From: Jaminaea rosea
Lineage: Eukaryota > Basidiomycota > Exobasidiomycetes > Microstromatales
NCBI RefSeq assembly: GCF_003144245.1
Contig: NW_020289976.1
Location: 620,001-684,000, forward strand
Length of the DNA: 64,000 nt
Reading direction: 5' to 3'
The notes below the pieces were generated by a model, which searched no databases, was not told the DNA's origin, and was given only the letters and a program-made list of their open reading frames with translations. Shown piece by piece: positions 55,456 through 64,000 of this stretch (positions are counted from its first letter, which is position 1; every line of letters begins with the position of its first letter). Position numbers and translations under genes: made by a program.

Positions 55456-56647
55456 GGCGAGGCAATTGTTGCGCTTTGTTCAGCTCTGTCATCTGCCAAT
55501 ACCATTCAGTACACGTGCACAGGTTCGAGTGCCAACGCTACACGAGCGAGCTGTCGTTGCAGTCAGGAGATGCGCACGATCGTCGAGGCGCCGTGTGTTC
55601 ATCTCTCTCATCTGCACGGCAGGGTCATTGACGTCGCTTGACAGCGAGCCAATGCCCACTGTGGTGCGTCGCCAAGTCGCCTCGTGGTACATGACAGAGT
55701 ACAAAGCCGGAGCCCATATCTCACTTCGGAATATCTCAAAAGTTCGTTGAGTGGCTCCGCTCCACTCGCTCAAAATGGCTCGGCCTTGCTTGCGTGCATG
55801 CCGTATCGCACTCGCAGTATCGTCGATGTTGGTCTACTCTACTCTATAGCGGGAGGGCGACGAGAAGAAATGCGGTTTGTGCGTGACGTCACGCAGCAGC
55901 GCGAAGAATTGCGCAGACCCTGGAGCGGACTTGCAGAGGAGCGGGCGGGCGTGAACGACCGGACCGAAGAACGAACGCAGCCAGATGCAGCATCGCCTGG
56001 CTCGACAGAAAGAATTTGTGCGAGAGGGTGCGAGGAGCATTAGGGGGCGACGATGGCGAGGCAGGATGTCGTCGTTGGGTCGTTGAGGTGCATCGCCATC
56101 ATGCTGTTGTTGACCGGGAACTAGGGGCTGGGCTCGAAAGAAAGATCCCTCAGGATGTCGGGCGTGTGAGGTATAAATGTCTTGCGAGCTTGTCGTCGCC
56201 GGCCCATTCCTCCTTTCTCTTCATCATATACCACTTGTCTCGTGCCTCATGTGAGTAGCAGCTGTTGCTCTCAACGTCACCGGTGTCTGCCATATTCCCA
56301 GCCCTTGAATTCCCTCCATCGTGGACGTGGGCGTGGGCGTGGGCAGGGGAGAGGGCGAGGGCGCAGACGTGGACCCGATCTTCTCGCCCTGCCTTGCTTT
56401 GCTGCAGGACGGCAAGATGAAGAATGGGGCGGGACCACGAGCTGAGCAGCCCTCGCAGCCACGCTGGCTGGCTGGCTGGCTGGCTGAGAGAAATCCGGTC
56501 ACGAAGAGGCGGCACAGCGACGAGGCGGCGGACCACGACAAGGTGGAGACAGCAGCCACTGACCCCTCGACCCGCCTCCTGCTTTTTCTGCGTCTTCTCT
56601 TCCTTTCTTCCTCCAGAACCCACACACCACACACTACTCTAGCAAAC
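55456..56647. promoter_or_regulatory. TAL1 upstream region with TATA box and likely 5'-UTR intron
   Basis: About 1.19 kb. A canonical TATAAA lies at 56172-56177. Some 75 bp further, a consensus donor GTGAGT (56251) and a pyrimidine-rich acceptor CTCCAG (ending 56616) could define a 366-nt intron in the leader, which would explain the long TATA-to-ATG distance of about 475 bp. Inside it are a GGCT tetranucleotide run (56464-56487) and a GTGGGC repeat (about 56324-56345). The antisense frame 56224-56823 shows no domain and is not counted. Confidence 0.5.
56464..56487 (+). repeat. GGCT tetranucleotide run in the TAL1 leader
   Basis: Five to six uninterrupted GGCT units inside the proposed 5'-UTR intron of TAL1. 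Its reverse complement is AGCC; no coding role seen. Confidence 0.7.
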
Positions 56648-57716
56648 ATGTCCACCGTCCTCGACTCGCTCAAGCAGTACACCACCGTCGTCGCCGACTC
56701 GGGCGCCTTCGAGCAGCTCAAGCAGTACAAGCCCCAGGATGCCACCACTGTGAGCAGCGGCAGCAGCGGCGAGATCGACGATAGCGAGTGTATGCGAATG
56801 ATGAAGACTGACGGGAACATCATACTTCAATCTTTGACCCGCTTTACAGAACCCCTCGCTGATCCTGGCCGCCATCAAGGAGCCGTCATACGCTAAGCTC
56901 GTTGACGTTGCCGTCGAGTATGCCAAGAAGCAGGGTGGTGACAAGGAACAGCAGGTCTCCGTCGCCTCGGACCAGCTCCTCGTCCAATTCGGCAAGGAGA
57001 TCCTCAACATTGTCCCTGGCCGTGTCTCGACTGAGGTCGACGCCCGTCTCTCGTTCGACTCTGAGGCTACCAAGGCCAAGGCTCGTTCCATCATTGCCAT
57101 GTACAAGGAGATTGGCATCGAGAAGGAGCGCATCCTCATCAAGATTGCCTCGACCTTCCAGGGTATCCAGGCTGCACGTGACCTCGAGAAGGAGGGCATC
57201 CACTGCAACCTCACCCTCCTCTTCGGTTTCTGCCAAGCCGTTGCCTGCGCAGAGGCTGGTGTCACCCTCATCTCGCCCTTCGTCGGCCGTATCCTGGACT
57301 GGTTCAAGCAGAACAAGCCCGACGGCAACTACGACGGCGCCAACGACCCCGGAGTTCAGTCGGTGCAGAAGATCTACAACTACTACAAGCAGCACGGCTA
57401 CAAGACCATCGTCATGGGTGCCTCGTTCCGTACCACCGACGAGATCAAGAACCTCGCTGGTTGCGACTTCCTGACCATCTCGCCCGGCCTCCTCGAGAAG
57501 CTCCAGAACGAGCAGGGCAGCCTCGAGCGCAAGCTCACCCCCGAGTCGGCCAAGTCCGCCGACAAGATGGACAAGGTCTCGTTCGTCGACGACCAGGCCG
57601 AGTTCCAGTGGCAGCTCCTCCAGGACCAGATGGCCTTCGACAAGCTCCACCAGGGCATCTACAAGTTCGCCGAGGACGCCGAGACGATGAAGGGCCTCAT
57701 CGCCAAGAAGCTCTAA
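56648..57716 (+). CDS. TAL1: Transaldolase
   Basis: Exons 56648-56749 and 56850-57716 give 322 aa, the normal family length. It moves a dihydroxyacetone unit between sedoheptulose-7-phosphate and glyceraldehyde-3-phosphate in the non-oxidative pentose phosphate pathway (cytosol). Motifs: D-A-T-T-N-P-S-L-I at the exon junction, [10 protein letters not shown], the Schiff-base lysine in [12 protein letters not shown] (Lys132), and C-N-L-T-L-L-F, then [11 protein letters not shown]. Codon choice is much more C-ending and uniform than in nearby genes, as expected for a highly expressed enzyme. A CAG run (57727-57744) lies in the 3' UTR. Confidence 0.97.
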
Positions 57717-57726
57717 ACAGTAAAAA

Positions 57727-57744
57727 CAGCAGCAGCAGCAGCAG
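57727..57744 (+). repeat. Short CAG microsatellite in the TAL1 3' UTR
   Basis: About six CAG/AGC units begin some 10 bp after the TAL1 stop codon. It is the only clear trinucleotide run outside coding sequence in this window. Confidence 0.7.
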
Positions 57745-57929
57745 CCAACACACATGTGATTGTACACTTTTGATCAGATGCAGTGCAGGGATCGGCGCGA
57801 GGCGCGGCATCCGCAATGACTCGAATCTTATGACCATTACCAGACACCAGGAGGCGAGGCAGACCGCGTGACACATGACGAAGGCAGTGAGAGGCCCGGG
57901 AAGTGAGATAGTCGTAGCAAGATGCTTTA

Positions 57930-58755
57930 TTACGGGGTACCCTCGCCAGCTGCTGCTGCGTCCGCCACCGAAGCCTCCCCGTGCTTAGTGCAGACGTAGA
58001 GGTAGTAGTCGAGGCCATTGCCATCATTGACGGGCAAGACTTCAATCTTCCACTCGGCTCTCTCGAGGAAGGGCATGCGCAGAGGCCTGCTCATCCAGGT
58101 CATGTATAGAAAGCGACCGCCTGGACGAAGGAGACTGGGTGAAGAGGGCGGCGAGAAAGCCGTCAGCGGTGCTCATCTCTCGAGACTTCTGCACCCTCCC
58201 TCTCGCGCACTCACTGCAGCACGGCATCGATTTCCCTCCTCGCGTTCTCCCTGACCCGTTCACTAGGATCCCACACGCTTCCCTTCTCAGCCACCAGAGC
58301 ATCCAGAGTCCCCTTGTCCAGCACAACGTCCCAGCTCGCAGCTCCCCCCAGCTCTCCGTCCTTTTCGATCATCTCTCGTATGTCCATCTCGACCCAGTTG
58401 ATCTCAGGATGCTTGCCCCGCATCTGTTCGATTACGGTGGAAGAGAAATCGAGCGAGGTGACTTGATGAAAGCCCAGAGAGTAGAGTGCAGGAGTGATGG
58501 TGGAGTTGCCGCAGCCTAGCTCCAGAACACGAGCGCTCTTGTCTCCTATGTGGGGGAGAAGATGAGACTCGAGCTCTGGCCAGCTCTTGAACCAGTCGTA
58601 CGTCATTTGAGCACCCTAGCGGGAGATGGTGAGCGAGATGTCAGCGCTAGATAAACAGCTTCTACCGGTCCTCTTGTAGGCTGGCTCACCTCCTGGGCGT
58701 ACCGCGAGTCCCAGTATTCCCTCGTCTGTAGGTCATCTAGAGTCGTAACGTCCAT
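57930..58755 (-). CDS. Class I SAM methyltransferase, EEF1AKMT4/METTL13-like
   Basis: Exons 58755-58690, 58615-58215 and 58134-57930 give 223 aa. Start M-D-V-T-T-L-D-D-L-Q, then the family signature Y-W-D-S-R-Y (residues 14-19) and Y-D-W-F-K-S-W. Motif I is V-L-E-L-G-C-G-N-S-T. It is followed by V-T-S-L-D-F-S and the diagnostic W-D-V-V-L-D-K-G-T-L-D-A-L, then the post-motif L-L-R-P-G-G-R-F-L-Y. The Y-W-x-x-R-Y plus D-K-G-T-L-D-A combination marks the METTL13/EEF1AKMT4 group, whose characterised members methylate lysines of translation elongation factor 1A. That substrate is inferred, not seen. The gene ends about 210 bp from the convergent TAL1 stop. Confidence 0.87.
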
Positions 58756-59415
58756 GCTGAAGGAGCAGGCAGTTGTGACGATGAGGAGTGAAGTGATCCC
58801 GAAGAGGCGACGACACCTCCTGCGTGTATGTAAACTGTCCTACGTGTAGAGACCTCTACGCTCCGGAATGATCCAGTCCAGCCAGCCCCAGCCTAGCAGA
58901 GGAGATGTGAAGCAAAGACAGACGAGAGCCAGCTCGTCCCTGCCAAGCAGAGTGGTCGTACGGCCCGGCTTCTCTTCTGGCAAGCGAAGATGGAGTGAGT
59001 GTCGCCGAGTCCCCAAGGAGGATGTCGTGTATCCTGACAAATGGCAAGGGAGAGGAAGAAAGAGGTGCAAGAGGCCCGGCAACGGGCTTTCGGCGCACTA
59101 CAATGACAATGGGCTAAGAGAGTCGGAATATAGTGGCCGGAGCAGACGGCGGATTGCGTTTCTGCAACGACCGGTAATCGACGTTTGGCCACCAATATTC
59201 CAGGGCAGGCGCGTCAAAGGGGTAATGCGGCTGCGGAGGAAAGTCAAGAACTGCAAAATCTCCTCGACGACGGAGAAAGGGCGTCCAAAGAGGCGGAAGC
59301 AGCAGGCGGCTTGCCGGCGGCAAAGGGTCGAGAGTAGCCAGCTACGAGAGCTGTTCGCCTCCACCCGCATTGCCCTCCTCACCACCCACTCTCGTTCCCC
59401 GAGCATCGGAACACC
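58756..59415. promoter_or_regulatory. Divergent promoter region of the two methyltransferase genes
   Basis: 660 bp between two divergent starts. A plus-strand frame from 58868 to 59566 begins with ATG but has no domain and overlaps the first exon of the next gene in another frame, so it is not counted. No clear motif. Confidence 0.4.
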
Positions 59416-60327
59416 ATGGCAGACACTGCGCCGCCAGCTAAGCATAACCGCTTTGACGACGAGGCCAAGAATTGGTGCGTGGGCGTCTGAGGCAGCGGTA
59501 CCATTTGATCCGTGCGGCGGCTGGCTGACCAACACGTCTCGTACGACAGGGATGTTTGTGCCGTGACACCAATCTACCGCCCACAATAGCAGGGTCCGAG
59601 GCCGCTGACCCACTTGCTCTCGCTCGCCCGCTCGCACGCAGTCCAATCCGACAACAGTGCAATCCTCCCGCCTCTTCTTCGAGGCTATCCAGTCGCGCTT
59701 CCCCTCCCTCGCCCAGGGTCAAGAGAAGAGCAAGCGGGCACTCGAGATAGGATGTGGTACAGGGCTACTGAGCATGCATCTTGCTCCTCTGCTGGGAGAG
59801 TATGTGGCCTTTGACCCTTCGCAGGGGATGATCGACGTTCTCAAGACGAAGATCAAGGACATGCCGCAGGTCAAGCCCGTCGCTGAGTTGCTCGAGGATC
59901 CGGAAACGCCGCATCTGAGTGGGAAGCCTGTGGACTACGCCTTTTCGCATCTGACGTTGCATCATATTGTGAGTTCTGCTGCGACCGCGACCAAGCGCTG
60001 CGCTGTGCTGTCCTCTCACACTCGTGCTCCTCATCCTCGCAGCCGGACATGTTTGCCTCAATCCAATGCCTAGCTGCTACCCTAGCCCCGGGCGGGCACA
60101 TCGTCTTGTCCGACTTCGAGGCCAGCTCGACGAGCGAGGACTTTCACCCGAAGCACAAGCATCACGATGTGGAGCGACACGGCGTCGTAGGTTCAGAGAT
60201 CGAGGGCATGCTGCAGAAGGCTGGTTTCAAGAACGTGAAGGTGGAGCACAGCTTCGACCTGCCTAAGAAGAAGGAGGATGGGAGTGAGGGGAATTTCCCA
60301 TTCTTGATTGCTACGGGAACAAAGTAG
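59416..60327 (+). CDS. Class I SAM methyltransferase (UbiE/type 11-like)
   Basis: Exons 59416-59474, 59550-59562 (13 nt), 59642-59968 and 60043-60327 give 227 aa. The micro-exon is needed to complete the N-W-D codons and keep phase: K-N-W-D-V-C-A then S-N-P-T-T-V-Q-S-S. Motif I is A-L-E-I-G-C-G-T-G-L-L-S; then V-A-F-D-P-S-Q-G-M-I (motif II acid Asp), D-Y-A-F-S-H-L-T-L-H-H-I (motif post II) and L-A-P-G-G-H-I-V-L-S-D (motif III). A lone His-rich patch (H-P-K-H-K-H-H-D) follows. The closest known fold is the small-molecule methyltransferase type 11 group; the substrate is unknown. No membrane or targeting signal. Confidence 0.85.
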
Positions 60328-60823
60328 AGAGCGCCCTTAGCCAAATGAGAGTTGCTGTCATTGCCACGCTGCGGTGCGACGAAGTTGTGAGAGAGCTCAC
60401 CGCCTCCAAGGCCGCGGAGTCGTTGGAATGCGGGGGTGGAGTCGGCGGGCTGAGAGTGGGTGTGACGCCCACGGCTGAGACCAACACTTGCCTCTTGACC
60501 CGACTGGCTGAGCCCCTGAAATGGACCTTGAACCCGCCCGTCCATCCATCCTTTCCTCCTCGACTTCAACACTGTCACTGCCGGTCGGCCGACAGAGCAT
60601 CTTTGCTATCAATTCTCGAAGCATGCCAAGCGCTTGACCAGCATACATCCAACGTCGCAATTGCGCCTCCTTATCACCACTTCTCCCACCCTTTTGCTGC
60701 CGCTCGAGCCGGCGCGTCTCTTTCTCTCGTGCCATCATGGCCGACAATGCTGCGAACCCTGACCCTCCCCCGAGTCGTCCTCGGTGAGTAGTTGAAAAGA
60801 AGCAAGAGGTGGTGGCTGCAGCT
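60328..60823. promoter_or_regulatory. Promoter and leader of the CLC gene
   Basis: About 500 bp. CT-rich stretches lie near 60540-60575 and 60660-60735 and a small upstream reading frame is present at 60737-60787 (listed separately). No other gene seen. Confidence 0.45.
60737..60787 (+). other. Upstream ORF (16 codons) before the CLC start
   Basis: ATG with a good context (CATCATGGC) opens 16 codons (M-A-D-N-A-A-N-P to S-R-P-R) and stops 36 bp before the CLC start at 60824. A GTGAGT donor-like site overlaps the stop and a CAG acceptor lies at 60819-60821. That 38-nt splice would still leave the two frames out of register, so a uORF is the simplest reading. It could lower translation of the channel. 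Confidence 0.45.
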
Positions 60824-63800
60824 ATGAATCTCGATCGCTCGCTCGCTCACTACGATACCATGCCCCGCCCTCCTAATCCGCCTCGCCCCAAATTGGTCAC
60901 CTTTCACCTCCCGCCGCCTAACGATGAATACGACGCCGACACCGACACTGACACTGATGCTTCTCGCGATGATGTAAACCACGCCATCCATCTCCCTGCG
61001 TCCTCTTCTGCCTCATCATCTACGGCCGATTTCTCCCCGCACTACTCGTCCTTCCCCTTCAAACACCCAACAACCCCACTCCTACATCGCCACCTCTCCC
61101 TTAATCTGCACCTTCCCGCTTCACCCTTTGCTTCTTCGCCTCTCGCTCGCCATGCTCCCTTCGCCGGCGCTGCAATTGCATCTGCCTCTTCGGCTCACCT
61201 CTTTGACGACAGCCGCAATCTCCTCGACGCTGTGGCTGCGACATCGGCAGAAGGGATCAGGAGGGCTTCGAAGCGATTGTCTTGGGCGAATCAAGAGCAT
61301 TCTACAGCTTACGATGACGAGGATGATAGCTCGCCGCAGAGGTCAACGTCCGGCGATGGCCCGCCTCAGGAGCCTCAATCTGCTAATGGCGTGAGGGTGT
61401 GGTACGGTAGCTATACGAGGTGCGTGCGCGAGGGGTATCAGTAAGCCAAGAGCCGCGCTGAGTATTCTGCTCTCATCGCTCCTTGCTCGCAGCATCGACT
61501 GGGTGCACGACGACATCAAGGAGCATTCACGCATACGTCGCCTGCGCAACATCAAGGGCCTGCGCGGCCTCGTCATCAATGCGTGGGACCGCCTCCAAGG
61601 CTGGATCATCGTCCTCATCGCCGGCGTGATTACCGCGCTCATCGCAGGTGCAATCGTTGAGTCAGAGGCAGTCTTGTTCGATCTCAAGGATGGATACTGC
61701 TCCAAGGACTGGAAGCTGGCCAAGCGCTTCTGCTGCCCTTATGGCGGCGATCAAGACTGGGATCGCGATGGTTTCGTGACGCGGGGCAATGGCTTCCTTG
61801 CTGGCTGGGCAGCCCCTGTTGCTGGCTCTCCGCGCTGGTCGACCCTCAAAGCTGGCATAGAGAGCGAGAATTGCCCCGGCTGGAGAGAATGGAGCGAAGT
61901 CTTGAGTCCAGAGGGCAAAGACTATTGGTGGGCAGATTATGCCGTCTACATCCTCGTGGCCATCCTCTGGGCCTCCCTCGCCTCGATCATGACCATCTAC
62001 CTCACTTCATCGGAGCTGTTCCTCTCCCGCAAAGACGTGCCTTCGGCCAAGAGCAGCCAAGTCTCTGACTCGGGAGATGCGAATGAACGGACACCGCTCA
62101 TCGACCCTGGTGCTGCAGCGTCTTCGTCTAACGGGAAGCGATACGGCACGCCTTCAGTTACGCGCAACGCGAATCAGGTACGAGCTCAAGCTGCTAACGC
62201 TCCGAGGAAGATCCTCTACTTTGGCAGTGGGAGTGGTATCTCAGAGATCAAGGTGGGCAGACAGCGGGGAGAAGAAGCCGTAGGCCGCGCGTACTGACAG
62301 TCTCTGTTGCACCTGGTGCTCTCGCGCAGGTCGTCCTCTCCGGCTTCGTCATCCGTGGCTACCTAGGGTACCGCACCCTCTTTACCAAGTCAGTCGGCCT
62401 CGCCCTATCCGTGGCTTCCGGCCTCTCCCTAGGCAAGGAAGGCCCCTTTGTACACATCGCCTCGTGCGTAGGCAACATCGTGTGTCGACTCTTCCCCAAG
62501 TACGAGCACAACGAGTCCAAGCGCCGCGAGATCCTCTCTTGCGCCTGTGCTGCGGGCGTAGCTGTAGCTTTCGGGGCACCAGTGGGTGGGGTCCTCTTTT
62601 CGCTCGAGGAAGTCTCATACTACTTCAGCGCTAAGGTCATGTTCCGCAGCTTCTTCTGTGCTATGATTGCTGCTGCCGGACTGCGTTTCATTGACCCCTT
62701 CGGGACGGGTAAGATCGTCCTCTTCCAAGTCTCGTACGACAAGGATTGGGCGTTCCATGAACTACCCTTCTTCGTCATCATTGGCGCCTTTGGTGGCATC
62801 TACGGCGCTCTGTTCACTCGTCTCAACCTCATGTGGAGCAAGGAAGTGCGAGCAAAGACGTGGATGGCAAGACATCCCTTGTGGGAAGTGATCGCCGTCA
62901 CGCTGGTCACGGTAGCCATCTCCTTTTTGAATGGCTACACGCGCATGGGTGGGCCAGAGCTGATCACGGATCTGTTCAGCGAGTGTCACGAGCACCAGAG
63001 CTTGGACGGGCTGTGCATCAAGGGGCCTGGTCAAATCGGGCCGCTCATTAGCTCTGTGGCCTGGACGATGATTGCCAAGGTAAGTGCGCGAGGCAGCGGG
63101 TTGCCGAGGACACATAATCTGATTGCGTCCCTCACGCCGCGTCGCAGGGCGTCCTCACCATCGTCACCTTCGGCATTAAGCTACCCGCAGGCATCTTCAT
63201 CCCTTCGCTCGCCGTCGGAGCGTGCTTTGGCCGCATCATCGGACTCCTCGTCCAATACGTCCAGTGGACTCGACCCGAGCTCAGCTTCTTCGCATGGTGC
63301 TCTGACTCGTCTGATGGCGCCTGCATCGTGCCGGGCATCTACGCCATGGTGGGCGCGGCTGCTACACTGAGCGGCGTGACAAGGACGACGATCAGTCTGG
63401 CAGTCATCATGTTCGAGCTGACGGGGACGTTGACATACAGTGGGTGCAGGGTCGAGAGCGGCAGGAAGCGTTATAAGGGGCGTGGCTCTGACATTCCCCT
63501 CTTCTCGCACGACGCCCGTAGGCATCCCAGTCATGATCGCAATCCTAGTCGCCAAGACCCTCGCTGATGCTCTCGAGCCTAAAGGCATCTACGACCTGGT
63601 AATCGAGCTGTCGGGACTGCCGTACCTCGACCCGAAAGCTGCCTATACCTGGCGGGGCGTCACGATACGCGACGTTATGGAGAGCGATGTGGAGCGTCTC
63701 GTGCTAGAGGAAGACGTCACGATCGCTCAGCTTCGACGCAAGATTGACAACCTCCCTCTCGGCGACGGGCAGGCTGATGGAGGATTTCCCATCGTGATGG

Positions 63801-64000
63801 GAAAGGGCAAGACCGTGCGTATGGTAGGGTACATTGCGGCGCCTGAGCTCGAGTATGGCCTGAACGAGCTGGTGCGGGTCAGGCCGGACATGGATGAGAA
63901 CACGGCCATTTGCACGTTCAGCTACCTGCCGCAGGTGAATGAGGCGCTGCGAGCCGCAGACGTTGATGAAGAGGAGTCCATCGTACGCGACTCAGTCTTC
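60824..64000 (+). CDS. CLC-type voltage-gated chloride/proton exchanger, 3' end cut by window
   Basis: Exons 60824-61419, 61493-62252, 62330-63079, 63148-63439 and 63522 to beyond 64000, with all phases consistent. About 190 disordered residues lead into the membrane domain. The anion filter motif reads G-S-G-I-S-E-I-K (usually G-S-G-I-P). The gating glutamate is in G-K-E-G-P-F-V-H (Glu489), and the proton-path glutamate of exchangers is present in H-P-L-W-E-V (Glu638), so an intracellular Cl-/H+ exchanger (Gef1, ClC-3/5 type) is more likely than a channel. The end of the membrane part is G-I-Y-A-M-V-G-A-A-A-T-L-S-G-V-T-R. The first CBS domain follows (V-M-E-S-D-V-E) and the second lies outside. 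Family location: Golgi, endosome or vacuole. Confidence 0.9.

Noticed and set aside
56224-56823. 199-aa minus-strand frame opposite the TAL1 start
   Set aside because: It overlaps the TATA-to-ATG region and first exon of TAL1 and starts with biased hydrophobic runs from GA-rich sequence; no family.
58868-59566. 232-aa plus-strand frame upstream of the second methyltransferase
   Set aside because: Arg/Ser-rich without a domain; it overlaps the real first two exons in another frame.
60784-60821. 38-nt intron joining the upstream ATG (60737) to the CLC frame
   Set aside because: The phases do not match, so splicing would put the start out of frame with the channel; I treat the upstream ATG as a uORF.

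Overview
The window is nuclear DNA from a GC-rich, gene-dense fungus. Most introns are short (about 60-85 nt, GTGAGT-type donors) and many genes have one exon. The gene set (SPINDLY-like O-GlcNAc transferase, UBR7/Mlo2-like protein, full COP9 subunit 5, long serine/alanine-rich linkers inside conserved enzymes) points to Basidiomycota. The intron-poor layout suggests Ustilaginomycotina (smuts and relatives), but that placement is inference. I support 26 protein-coding genes (the first and last cut by the window edges) and one intron-containing tRNA. I saw no transposon, virus-like element or CRISPR array.

Layout. 1-12 kb: end of an Ish1-repeat protein, a patatin-type lipase, then TPS1 (trehalose-6-phosphate synthase) divergent from GWT1 (GPI inositol acyltransferase), and TRP4. 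12-16 kb: a tRNA-Arg(CCU) next to three tandem genes for small secreted four-cysteine proteins. This is the one lineage-specific looking locus and the best candidate for something undescribed. 16-30 kb, all on the minus strand: a MARVEL membrane protein, AUR1 (IPC synthase), an O-GlcNAc transferase, an orphan low-complexity protein and a cytosolic GH3 beta-glucosidase. 30-42 kb: a TBC Rab-GAP divergent from a UBR7-like protein, a basic protein with a TPX2-like tail, and COG6 divergent from a tiny SVIP-like p97/Cdc48-binding protein. 42-50 kb: HMG-CoA reductase and a B-type cyclin with a destruction box. 50-64 kb: CSN5, an orphan 647-aa protein, transaldolase, two class I methyltransferases and a CLC-type chloride/proton exchanger running off the right edge.

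Most of the window is housekeeping: membrane lipid and cell-wall precursor synthesis (AUR1, GWT1, HMG1), carbon metabolism (TPS1, TAL1, beta-glucosidase), vesicle traffic (COG6, TBC, CLC) and cell cycle/ubiquitin control (cyclin B, CSN5, UBR7-like, SVIP-like). Neighbours do not form a pathway cluster. Four pairs share short divergent promoters (TPS1/GWT1, TBC/UBR7-like, COG6/SVIP-like, and the longer cyclin/CSN5 interval). Gene models were joined by hand from GT-AG sites and reading phase. All functions rest on recognised motifs, not on database searches.
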